Part shown: one piece after another, positions 27,549-40,600 of the stretch
Numbering within the stretch: the stretch's first letter is position 1
Layout: each line of letters starts with the position of its first letter
Assembly (NCBI GenBank): GCA_963920705.1
Contig: OY987234.1
Coordinates: 2,294,001 to 2,358,000 of the forward strand
Reading direction: 5' to 3'
DNA from: Odiellus spinosus
Lineage: Eukaryota; Arthropoda; Arachnida; Opiliones; Phalangiidae
Length of the DNA: 64,000 nucleotides
Made by a program: the position numbers and the translations under genes
The notes under the pieces: generated by a model
The model's input: the letters and a program-made list of their open reading frames with translations, nothing else
Told to the model about the DNA's origin: nothing
The model's database searches: none

Positions 27549-30500
27549 TCTACACTTGGGAAATTTGTGGATCTACACTTGGGAAATTTGTGAATCTACA
27601 CTTGGGAAATTTGATTATCTGCACTTGGGAAATTTGTGGATGTGCACTTGGGAAATTTGTGGTTCTGCACTGGGAACTTTGTGGATCTGCACTTGGGAAA
27701 ATTGTGGATCTGCACTTGGGAAATTTGAGGATCTGCACTTGGGAAATTTGTGGATCTTTACTTGGGAAATTTGTGGATCTGCACTTGGGAAATTTGTGGA
27801 TCTGCACTTGGGAAATTTGTGGATCTGCACTTGGGAAATTTGTGGATCTGCACTTGTTAACTTTGTGGATCTGCACTTGGGAAAAATGTGGATCTGCACT
27901 TGGGAAATTTGTGGATCTGCACTTGGAAAATTTGTGGATCTACAATTGGGAAATTTGTGGATCTACATTTGGGAAATTTGTGGATCTGCACTCGGGAAAT
28001 TTGTGGATCTGCACTTGGGAAATTTGTGGATCTACACTTGGGAAATTTGTGGATCTACACTTGGGAAATTTGTGGATCTACACTTGGGAAATTTGATTAT
28101 CTGCACTTGGGAAATTTGTGGATGTGCACTTGGGAAATTTGTGGATCTACACTTGGGAAATTTGTGGATCTACACTTGGGAAATTTGTGGATCTACACTT
28201 GGGAAATTTGTGGATCTACACTTGGGAAATTTGTGGATCTACACTTGGGAAATTTGTGGATCTACACTTGGGAAATTTGTGGATCTACACTTGGGAAATT
28301 TGTGGATCTACACTTGAGAAATTTGTGGATCTACACTTGGGAAATTTGATTATCTGCACTTGGAAAATTTGTGGATGTGCACTTGGGAAATTTGTGGATC
28401 TGTACTTAAGAACTTTGTGGATCTGCACTTGGGAAATTTGTGGATCTGCACTTGGGAAATTTGTGGATCTGCACTTGGGAAATTTGTGGATCTACACTTG
28501 GGAAATTTGTGGATCTACATTTGGGAAATTTGTGGATCTACATTTGGGAAATTTGTGGATGTGCACTTGGGAAATTTGTGGATCTACACTTGGGAAATTT
28601 GGTGATCTACACTTGGGAAATTTGTGGATCTACACTTGGGAAATTTGGTGATCTACAATTGGGATATTTGATTATCTGCACTTGGAAAATTTGTGGATGT
28701 GCACTTGGGAAATTTGTGGATCTGCACTTGGGAAAATTGTGGATCTGCACTTGGGGAATTTGTGGATCTGCACTTGGGAAATTTGTGGATCTGCACTTGG
28801 GAAATTTGTGGATCTGCACTTGGGAAATTTGTGGATCTGCACTTGGGAAATTTGTGGATCTGCACTTTTGAAATTTGTGGATCTGCACTTGGGAAATTTG
28901 TGGATCTGCACTTGGGAAATTTGTGGATCTACACTTGGGAAATTTGTGGATCTACACTTGGGAAATTTGGTGATCTACATTTGGGAAATTTGTGGATCTA
29001 CACTTGGGAACTTTGTGGATCTGCACTTGGGAAAATTGTGGATCTGCACTTGGGAAATTTGTGGATCTGCACTTGGGAAATTTGTGGATCTGCACTTGGG
29101 AAATTTGTGGATCTACACTTGGGAAATTTGTGGATCTACATTTGGGAAATTTGTGGATCTACATTTGGGAAATTTGTGGATGTGCACTTGGGAAATTTGT
29201 GGATCTACACTTGGAAAATTTGTGGATGTGCACTTGGGAAATTTGTGGATCTGCACTTGGGAACTTTGTGGATCTGCACTTGGGAAATTTGTGAATCTGC
29301 ACTTGGGAAATTTGTGGATCTGCACTTTTGAAATTTGTGGATCTGCACTTGGGAAATTTGTGGATATGCACTTGGCAAATTTGTGGATCTGCACTTTTGA
29401 AATTTGTGGATCTGCACTTGGGAAATTTGTGGATCTACACTTGGGAAATTTGTGGATCTACACTTGGGAAATTTGGTGATCTACATTTGGGAAATTTGTG
29501 GATCTACACTTGGGAAATTTGTGGATCTACACTTGGGAAATTTGTGGATCTACATTTGGGAAATTTGTGGATCTGCACTTGGGAACTTTCTGGATCTGCA
29601 CTTGGGAAAATTGTGGATCTGCACTTGGGAAATTTGTGGATCTGCACTTGGGAAATTTGTGGATCTGCACTTGGGAAATTTGTGGATCTACACTTGGGAA
29701 ATTTGTGGATCTACATTTGGGAAATTTGTGGATCTACATTTGGGAAATTTGTGGATGTGCACTTGGGAAATTTGTGGATCTACACTTGGAAAATTTGTGG
29801 ATGTGCACATGGGAAATTTGTGGATCTGCACTTGGGAACTTTGTGGATCTGCACTTGGGAAAATTGTGGATCTGCACTTGGGGAATTTGTGGATCTGCAC
29901 TTGGGAAATTTGTGGATCTGCACTTGGGAAATTTGTGAATCTGCACTTGGGAAATTTGTGGATCTGCAATTTTGAAATTTGTGGATCTGCACTTGGGAAA
30001 TTTGTGGATATGCACTTGGCAAATTTGTGGATATGCACTTGGGAAATTTGTGGATCTGCACATGGGAAATTTTTGGATCTGCACTTGGGAAATTTGTGGA
30101 TCTACACTTGGGAAATTTGTGGATCTACATTTGGGAAATTTGTGGATCTGCACTTGGGAACTTTCTGGATCTGCACTTGGGAAAATTGTGGATCTGCACT
30201 TGGGAAATTTGTGGATCTGCACTTGGGAAATTTGTGGATCTGCACTTGGGAAATTTGTGGATCTACACTTGGGAAATTTGTGGATCTACATTTGGGAAAT
30301 TTGTGGATCTACATTTGGGAAATTTGTGGATGTGCACTTGGGAAATTTGTGGATCTACACTTGGAAAATTTGTGGATGTGCACTTGGGAAATTTGTGGAT
30401 CTGCACTTGGGAACTTTGTGGATCTGCACTTGGGAAAATTGTGGATCTGCACTTGGGGAATTTGTGGATCTGCACTTGGGAAATTTGTGGATCTGCACTT

Positions 30501-33500
30501 GGGGAATTTGTGGATCTGCACTTGGGAAATTTGTGAATCTGCACTTGGGAAATTTGTGGATCTGCACTTTTGAAATTTGTGGATCTGCACTTGGGAAATT
30601 TGTGGATATGCACTTGGGAAATTTGTGGATATGCACTTGGGAAATTTGTTGATCTGCACATGGGAAATTTTTGGATCTGCACTTGGGAAATTTGTGGATC
30701 TGCACTTGGGAAATTTGTGGATCTGCACTTGGGAAATTTGTGGATCTGCACATGGGAAATTTGTGAATCTACAATTGGGAAATTTGTGGACCTACATTTG
30801 GGAAATTTGTGGATCTACACTTGGGAAATTTGTGGATCTGCACTTGGGAAATTTGTGGATCTACATTTGGGAAATTTGTGGATCTACACTTGGGAAATTT
30901 GTGGATCTACACTTGTGAAATTTGTGGATCTACACTTGGGAAATTTGTGGATCTGCACTTGGGAAATTTGTGGATCTACACTTGGGAAATTTGTGGATCT
31001 ACATTTGGGAAATTTGTGGATCTACATTTGGGAAATTTGTGGATGTGCACTTGGGAAATTTGTGGATCTACACTTGGAAAATTTGTGGATGTGCACTTGG
31101 GAAATTTGTGAATCTGCACTTGGGAACTTTGTGGATCTGCACTTGGGAAAATTGTGGATCTGCACTTGGGGAATTTGTGGATCTGCACTTGGGAAATTTG
31201 TGGATCTGCACTTGGGAAATTTGTGAATCTGCACTTGGGAAATTTGTGGATCTGCACTTTTGAAATTTGTGGATCTGCACTTGGGAAATTTGTGGATATG
31301 CACTTGGCAAATTTGTGGATATGCACTTGGGAAATTTGTGGATCTGCACATGGGAAATTTTTGGATCTGCACTTGGGAAATTTGTGGATCTGCACTTGGG
31401 AAATTTGTGGATCTGCACTTGGGAAATTTGTGGATCTGCACATGGGAAATTTGTCAATCTACAATTGGGAAATTTGTGGACCTACATTTGGGAAATTTGT
31501 GGATCTACACTTGGGAAATTTGTGGATCTGCACTTGGGATATTTGTGGATCTACATTTGGGAAATTTGTGGATCTACACTTGGGAAATTTGTGGATCTAC
31601 ACTTGGGAAATTTGTGGATCTACACTTGGGAAATTTGTGGATCTACATTTGGGAAATTTGTGGATCTACACTTATGAAATTTGTGGATCTACAGTTGGGA
31701 AATTTGTGGATCTGCACTTGGGAAATTTGTGGATCTGCACTTGGGAAATTTGTGGATCTACACTTGGGAAATTTGTGGATCTACACTTGGGAAATTTGTG
31801 GATCTACACTTGGGAAATTTGTGGATCTACACTTGGGAAATTTGTGGATCTACACTTGAGAAATTTGTGTATCTACACTTGGGAAATTTTTGGAACTACA
31901 CTTGGGAAATTTGAGGATCTGCACTTGGGAAATTTTTGGATCTGCACTTGGGAAATTTGTGGATCTGCACATGGGAAATTTGTGGATCTACATTTGGGAA
32001 ATTTGTGGATCTACACTTGGGAAATTTGTGGATCTACACTTGGGAAATTTGTGGATCTGCACTTGGGAAATTTGTGGATCTACACTTGGGAAATTTGTGG
32101 ATCTACACTTGGGAAATTTGTGGATCTGCACTTGGGAAATTTGTGGATCTGCACTTGGGAAATTTGTGGATCTGCACATGGGAAATTTGTGAATCTACAA
32201 TTGGGAATTTGTGGACCTACATTTGGGAAATTTGTGGATCTACACTTGGGAAATTTGTGGATCTGCACTTGGGAAATTTGTGGATCTACATTTGGGAAAT
32301 TTGTGGATCTACACTTATGAAATTTGTGGATCTACAGTTGGGAAATTTGTGGATCTGCACTTGGGAAATTTTTGGATCTGCACTTGGGAAATTTGTGGAT
32401 CTAAACTTGGGAAATTTGTGGATCTACACTTGGGAAATTTGTGGATCTACACTTGGGAAATTTGTGGATCTACACTTGGGAAATTTGTGGATCTACACTT
32501 GGGAAATTTGTGGATCTACACTTGGGAAATTTGTGGATCTACACTTGGGAAATTTGTGGATCTACACTTGGGAAATTTTTGGAACTACACTTGGGAAATT
32601 TGAGGATCTGCACTTGGGAAATTTGTGGATCTGCACTTGGGAAATTTGTGGATCTGCACATGGGAAATTTGTGGATCTACATTTGGGAAATTTGTGGATC
32701 TACACTTGGGAAATTTGTGGATCTGCACTTGGGAAATTTGTGGATCTGCACTTGGGAAATTTGTGGATCTACACTTGGGAAATTTGTGGATCTACACTTG
32801 GGAAATTTGTGGATCTACACTTGGGAAATTTGTGGATCTACACTTGGGAAATTTGTGGATCTACACTTGGGAAATTTTTGGAAATACACTTGGGAAATTT
32901 GAGGATCTGCACTTGGGAAATTTTTGGATCTGCACTTGGGAAATTTGTGGATCTGCACTTGGGAAATTTGTGGATCTGCACATGGGAAATTTGTGGATCT
33001 ACACTTGGGAAATTTGTGGATCTACACTTGGGAAATTTGTGGATCTACACTTGGGAAATTTCTGGATCTACACTTGGGAAATTTGTGGATCTACACTTGG
33101 GAAATTTGTGGATCTACACTTGGGAAATTTGTGGATCTACACTTGGGAAATTTGTGGATCTACACTTGGGAAATTTGTGGATCTGCACTTGGGAAATTTG
33201 TATATCTACACTTGGGAAATTTGTGGATCTACATTTGGGAAATTTGTGGATCTACACTTAGGAAATTTGTGGATCTACACTTGGGAAATTTGTGGATCTG
33301 CACATGGGAAATTTGTGGATCTACATTTGGGAAATTTGTGGATCTACACTTGGGAAATTTGTGGATCTACACTTGGGAAATTTGTGGATCTACACTTGGG
33401 AAATTTGTGGATCTACACTTGGGAAATTTGTGGATCTACACTTGGGAAATTTGTGGATCTACACTTGGGAAATTTGTGGATCTGCACTTGGGAAATTTGT

Positions 33501-33891
33501 GGATCTACATTTGGGAAATTTGTGGATCTACACTTATGAAATGTGTGGATCTACAGTTGGGAAATTTGTGGATCTGCACTTGGGAAATTTGTGGATCTGC
33601 ACTTTTGAAATTTGTGGATCTAAACTTGGGAAATTTGTGGATCTACACTTGGGAAATTTGTGGATCTACACTTGGGAAATTTGTGGATCTACACTTGGGA
33701 AATTTGTGGATCTACACTTGGGAAATTTTTGGAAATACACTTGGGAAATTTGAGGATCTGCACTTGGGAAATTTTTGGATCTGCACTTGGGAAATTTGTG
33801 GATCTGCACTTGGGAAATTTGTGGATCTGCACATGGGAAATTTGTGGATCTACACTTGGGAAATTTGTGGATCTACACTTGGGAAATTTGT
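27549..33891 (+). repeat. 7.2-kb higher-order unit, copy 2, shorter by 919 bp
   Basis: Direct tandem copy of 20330-27548. It holds the +7,219 offset to about 33 kb and then +6,300, because copy two has one 919-bp subrepeat where copy one has two. I found one substitution between the copies: CTGCACTTTTG near 22746 reads CTGCAATTTTG near 29965 (C to A at 29969). The copies separate at 27593/33893, where copy one runs into GTGAATC (the start of copy two) and copy two continues with GTGGATC. Such close identity implies a recent event, or an assembly collapse or expansion that reads would reveal. Confidence 0.88.
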
Positions 33892-34665
33892 GGATCTACA
33901 CTTGGGAAATTTCTGGATCTACACTTGGGAAATTTGTGGATCTACACTTGGGAAATTTGTGGATCTACACTTGGGAAATTTGTGGATCTACACTTGGGAA
34001 ATTTGTGGATCTACACTTGGGAAATTTGTGGATCTGCACTTGGGAAATTTGTATATCTACACTTGGGAAATTTGTGGATCTACATTTGGGAAATTTGTGG
34101 ATCTACACTTAGGAAATTTGTGGATCTACACTTGGGAAATTTGTGGATCTGCACATGGGAAATTTGTGGATCTACATTTGGGAAATTTGTGGATCTACAC
34201 TTGGGAAATTTGTGGATCTACACTTGGGAAATTTGTGGATCTACACTTGGGAAATTTGTGGATCTACACTTGGGAAATTTGTGGATCTACTCTTGGGAAA
34301 TTTGTTGATCTGCACTTGGGAAATTTGTGGATCTGCACATGGGAAATTTGTGAATCTACAATTGGGAATTTGTGGACCTACATTTGGGAAATTTGTGGAT
34401 CTACACTTGGGAAATTTGTGGATCTGCACTTGGGAAATTTGTGGATCTACATTTGGGAAATTTGTGGATCTACACTTATGAAATGTGTGGATCTACAGTT
34501 GGGAAATTTGTGGATCTGCACTTGGGAAATTTGTGGATCTGCACTTTTGAAATTTGTGGATCTAAACTTGGGAAATTTGTGGATCTACACTTGGGAAATT
34601 TGTGGATCTACACTTGGGAAATTTGTGGATCTACACTTGGGAAATTTGTGGATCTACACTTGGGA
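32780..34665 (+). repeat. 851-bp-offset partial duplication at the end of the 7.2-kb array
   Basis: TTTTTGGAAATAC at 32872 recurs at 33723, TTTCTGG near 33060 recurs near 33911, and TGTATATC and the CTTAGGAAAT step also repeat at +851 (37 monomers), up to about 34,285. There the second copy gains CTACTCTTGG and TTGTTGATC, and the offset becomes 942 (TATGAAATGTG 33535 to 34477). The final segment is thus one more partial round of duplication spliced to a segment resembling 10.2 kb, including the 22-mer at 34354-34375. Confidence 0.75.
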
Positions 34666-37600
34666 AATTTGTGGATCTACACTTGGGACATTTTTGGAAC
34701 TACACTTGGGAAATTTGAGGATCTGCACTTGGGAAATTTTTGGATCTGCACTTGGGAAATTTGTGGATCTGCACTTGGGAAATTTGTGGATCTGCACATG
34801 GGAAATTTGTGGATCTACATTTGGGAAATTTGTGGATCTACACTTGGGAAATTTGTGGATCTACACTTGGGAAATTTGTGGATCTACACTTGGGAAATTT
34901 GTGGATCTGCACTTGGGAAATTTGTGGATCTACACTTGGGAAATTTGTGGATCTACACTTGGGAAATTTGTGGATCTACACTTGAGAAATTTGTGGATCT
35001 ACACTTGGGAAATTTGTGGATCTACACTTGGGAAATTTTTGGAAATACACTTGGGAAATTTGAGGATCTGCACTTGGGAAATTTTTGGATCTGCACTTGG
35101 GAAATTTGTGGATCTGCACTTGGGAAATTTGTGGATCTGCACATGGGAAATTTGTGGATCTACACTTGGGAAATTTGTGGATCTACACTTGGGAAATTTG
35201 TGGATCTACACTTGGAAATTTGTGGATCTACACTTGGGAAATTTGTGGATCTACACTTGGGAAATTTGTGGATCTACACTTGGGAAATTTGTGGATCTAC
35301 ACTTGGGAAATTTGTGGATCTACACTTGGGAAATTTGTGGATCTACACTTGGGAAATTTGTGGATCTGCACTTGGGAAATTTGTAGATCTACACTTGGGA
35401 AATTTGTGGATCTACATTTGGGAAATTTGTGGATCTACACTTAGGAAATTTGTGGATCTACACTTGGGAAATTTGTGGGTCTACACTAGGGAAATTTGTG
35501 GATCTACACTTGGGAAATTTGTGGATCTACATTTGTGAAATTTGTGGATATACATTTGGGAAATTTGTGAATCTACACTTGGGAAATTTGTGGATCTGCA
35601 CATGGGAAATTTGTGGATCTACATTTGGGAAATTTGTGGATCTACACTTGGGAAATTTGTGGATCTACACTTGGGAAATTTGTGGATCTGCACTTGGGAA
35701 ATTTGTGGATCTACACTTGGGAAATTTGTGGATCTACTCTTGGGAAATTTGTGGATCTGCACTTGGGAAATTTGTGGATCTGCACTTGGGAAATTTGTGG
35801 ATCTGCACTTGGGAAATTTGTGGATCTGCACTTGGGAAATTTGTGGATCTACACTTGGGAAATTTGTGGATCTACACTTGGGAAATTTGTAAATCTACAC
35901 TTGGGAAATTTGATTATCTGCACTTGGGAAATTTGTGGATGTGCACTTGGGAAATTTGTGGTTCTGCACTTGGGAACTTTGTGGATCTGCACTTGGGAAA
36001 ATTGTGGATCTGCACTTGGGAAATTTGAGGATCTGCACTTGGGAAATTTGTGGATCTGCACTTGGGAAATTTGTGGATCTGCACTTGGGAAATTTGTGGA
36101 TCTGCACTTGGGAAATTTGTGGATCTGCACTTGGGAAATTTGTGGATCTGCACTTGGGAACTTTGTGGATCTGCACTTGGGAAAATTGTGGATCTGCACT
36201 TAGGAAATTTGTGGATCTGCACTTGGGAAATTTGTGGATCTACATTTGGGAAATTTGTGGATCTACACTTATGAAATGTGTGGATCTACAGTTGGGAAAT
36301 TTGTGGATCTGCACTTGGGAAATTTGTGGATCTACACTTATGAAATGTGTGGATCTACAGTTGGGAAATTTGTGGATCTGCACTTGGGAAATTTGTGGAT
36401 CTGCACTTGGGAAATTTGTGGATCTAAACTTGGGAAATTTGTGGATCTACACTTGGGAAATTTGTGGATCTACACTTGGGAAATTTGTGGATCTACACTT
36501 GGGAAATTTGTGGATCTACACTTGGGAAATTTGTGGATCTACACTTGGGAAATTTTTGGAACTACACTTGGGAAATTTGAGGATCTGCACTTGGGAAATT
36601 TTTGGATCTGCACTTGGGAAATTTGTGGATCTGCACTTGGGAAATTTGTGGATCTGCACATGGGAAATTTGTGGATCTACATTTGGGAAATTTGTGGATC
36701 TACACTTGGGAAATTTGTGGATCTACACTTGGGAAATTTGTGGATCTGCACTTGGGAAATTTGTGGATCTACACTTGGGAAATTTGTGGATCTACACTTG
36801 GGAAATTTGTGGATCTACACTTGGGAAATTTGTGGATCTACACTTGGGAAATTTGTGAATCTACACTTGGGAAATTTGATTATCTGCACTTGGGAAATTT
36901 GTGGATGTGCACTTGGGAAATTTGTGGTTCTGCACTTGGGAACTTTGTGGATCTGCACTTGGGAAAATTGTGGATCTGCACTTGGGAAATTTGAGGATCT
37001 GCACTTGGGAAATTTGTGGATCTGCACTTGGGAAATTTGTGGATCTGCACTTGGGAAATTTGTGGATCTGCACTTGGGAAATTTGTGGATCTGCACTTGG
37101 GAAATTTGTGGATCTGCACTTGGGAAATTTGTGGATCTGCACTTGGGAACTTTGTGGATCTGCACTTGGGAAAATTGTGGATCTGCACTTAGGAAATTTG
37201 TGGATCTGCACTTGGGAAATTTGTGGATCTACATTTGGGAAATTTGTGGATCTACACTTATGAAATGTGTGGATCTACAGTTGGGAAATTTGTGGATCTG
37301 CACTTGGGAAATTTGTGGATCTGCACTTGGGAAATTTGTGGATCTAAACTTGGGAAATTTGTGGATCTACACTTGGGAAATTTGTGGATCTACACTTGGG
37401 AAATTTGTGGATCTACACTTGGGAAATTTGTGGATCTACACTTGGGAAATTTGTGGATCTACACTTGGGAAATTTTTGGAACTACACTTGGGAAATTTGA
37501 GGATCTGCACTTGGGAAATTTTTGGATCTGCACTTGGGAAATTTGTGGATCTGCACTTGGGAAATTTGTGGATCTGCACATGGGAAATTTGTGGATCTAC

Positions 37601-40600
37601 ATTTGGGAAATTTGTGGATCTACACTTGGGAAATTTGTGGATCTACACTTGGGAAATTTGTGGATCTGCACTTGGGAAATTTGTGGATCTACACTTGGGA
37701 AATTTGTGGATCTACACTTGGGAAATTTGTGGATCTACACTTGGGAAATTTGTGGATCTACACTTGGGAAATTTGTGGATCTACACTTGGGAAATTTTTG
37801 GAAATACACTTGGGAAATTTGAGGATCTGCACTTGGGAAATTTTTGGATCTGCACTTGGGAAATTTGTGGATCTGCACTTGGGAAATTTGTGGATCTGCA
37901 CATGGGAAATTTGTGGATCTACACTTGGGAAATTTGTGGATCTACACTTGGGAAATTTCTGGATCTACACTTGGGAAATTTGTGGATCTACACTTGGGAA
38001 ATTTGTGGATCTACACTTGGGAAATTTGTGGATCTACACTTGGGAAATTTGTGGATCTACACTTGGGAAATTTGTGGATCTGCACTTGGGAAATTTGTAT
38101 ATCTACACTTGGGAAATTTGTGGATCTACATTTGGGAAATTTGTGGATCTACACTTAGGAAATTTGTGGATCTACACTTGGGAAATTTGTGGATCTGCAC
38201 ATGGGAAATTTGTGGATCTACACTTGGGAAATTTGTGGATCTACACTTGGGAAATTTGTGGATCTACACTTGGAAATTTGTGGATCTACACTTGGGAAAT
38301 TTGTGGATCTACACTTGGGAAATTTGTGGATCTACACTTGGGAAATTTGTGGATCTACACTTGGGAAATTTGTGGATCTACACTTGGGAAATTTGTGGAT
38401 CTGCACTTGGGAACTTTGTGGGTCTACACTTGGGAAATTTGTGGATCTACATTTGGGAAATTTGTGGATCTACATTTGGGAAATTTGTGAATCTACACTT
38501 GGGAAATTTGTGGATCTGCACATGGGAAATTTGTGGATCTACATTTGGGAAATTTGTGGATCTACACTTGGGAAATTTGTGGATCTACACTTGGGAAATT
38601 TGTGGATCTGCACTTGGGAAATTTGTGGATCTACACTTGGGAAATTTGTGGATCTACTCTTGGGAAATTTGTGGATCTGCACTTGGGAAATTTGTGGATC
38701 TGCACTTGGGAAATTTGTGGATCTGCACTTGGGAAATTTGTGGATCTGCACTTGGGAAATTTGTGGATCTACACTTGGGAAATTTGTGGATCTACACTTG
38801 GGAAATTTGTGAATCTACACTTGGGAAATTTGATTATCTGCACTTGGGAAATTTGTGGATGTGCACTTGGGAAATTTGTGGTTCTGCACTTGGGAACTTT
38901 GTGGATCTGCACTTGGGAAAATTGTGGATCTGCACTTGGGAAATTTGAGGATCTGCACTTGGGAAATTTGTGGATCTGCACTTGGGAAATTTGTGGATCT
39001 GCACTTGGGAAATTTGTGGATCTGCACTTGGGAAATTTGTGGATCTGCACTTGGGAAATTTGTGGATCTGCACTTGGGAACTTTGTGGATCTGCACTTGG
39101 GAAAATTGTGGATCTGCACTTAGGAAATTTGTGGATCTGCACTTGGGAAATTTGTGGATCTACATTTGGGAAATTTGTGGATCTACACTTATGAAATGTG
39201 TGGATCTACAGTTGGGAAATTTGTGGATCTGCACTTGGGAAATTTGTGGATCTGCACTTGGGAAATTTGTGGATCTAAACTTGGGAAATTTGTGGATCTA
39301 CACTTGGGAAATTTGTGGATCTACACTTGGGAAATTTGTGGATCTACACTTGGGAAATTTGTGGATCTAAACTTGGGAAATTTGTGGATCTACACTTGGG
39401 AAATTTTTGGAACTACACTTGGGAAATTTGAGGATCTGCACTTGGGAAATTTTTTGATCTGCACTTGGGAAATTTGTGGATCTGCACTTGGGAAATTTGT
39501 GGATCTGCACATGGGAAATTTGTGGATCTACATTTGGGAAATTTGTGGATCTACACTTGGGAAATTTGTGGATCTACACTTGGGAAATTTGTGGATCTGC
39601 ACTTGGGAAATTTGTGGATCTACACTTGGGAAATTTGTGGATCTACACTTGGGAAATTTGTGGATCTACACTTGGGAAATTTGTGGATCTACACTTGGGA
39701 AATTTGTGAATCTACACTTGGGAAATTTGATTATCTGCACTTGGGAAATTTGTGGATGTGCACTTGGGAAATTTGTGGTTCTGCACTTGGGAACTTTGTG
39801 GATCTGCACTTGGGAAAATTGTGGATCTGCACTTGGGAAATTTGAGGATCTGCACTTGGGAAATTTGTGGATCTGCACTTGGGAAATTTGTGGATCTGCA
39901 CTTGGGAAATTTATGGATCTGCACTTGGGAAATTTGTGGATCTACATTTGGGAAATTTGTGGATCTACACTTATGAAATGTGTGGATCTACAGTTGGGAA
40001 ATTTGTGGATCTGCACTTGGGAAATTTGTGGATCTGCACTTGGGAAATTTGTGGATCTAAACTTGGGAAATTTGTGGATCTACACTTGGGAAATTTGTGG
40101 ATCTACACTTGGGAAATTTGTGGATCTACACTTGGGAAATTTGTGGATCTACACTTGGGAAATTTGTGGATCTACACTTGGGAAATTTTTGGAACTACAC
40201 TTGGGAAATTTGAGGATCTGCACTTGGGAAATTTTTGGATCTGCACTTGGGAAATTTGTGGATCTGCACTTGGGAAATTTGTGGATCTGCACATGGGAAA
40301 TTTGTGGATCTACATTTGGGAAATTTGTGGATCTACACTTGGGAAATTTGTGGATCTACACTTGGGAAATTTGTGGATCTGCACTTGGGAAATTTGTGGA
40401 TCTACACTTGGGAAATTTGTGGATCTACACTTGGGAAATTTGTGGATCTACACTTGGGAAATTTGTGGATCTACACTTGGGAAATTTGTGGATGTGCACT
40501 TGGGAAATTTGTGGTTCTGCACTTGGGAACTTTGTGGATCTGCACTTGGGAAAATTGTGGATCTGCACTTGGGAAATTTGAGGATCTGCACTTGGGAAAT

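Noticed and set aside
20330..33891. The 7.2-kb pair as a segmental duplication of a gene-bearing locus
   Set aside because: Both copies are satellite monomers throughout; no non-repeat sequence lies inside either one.
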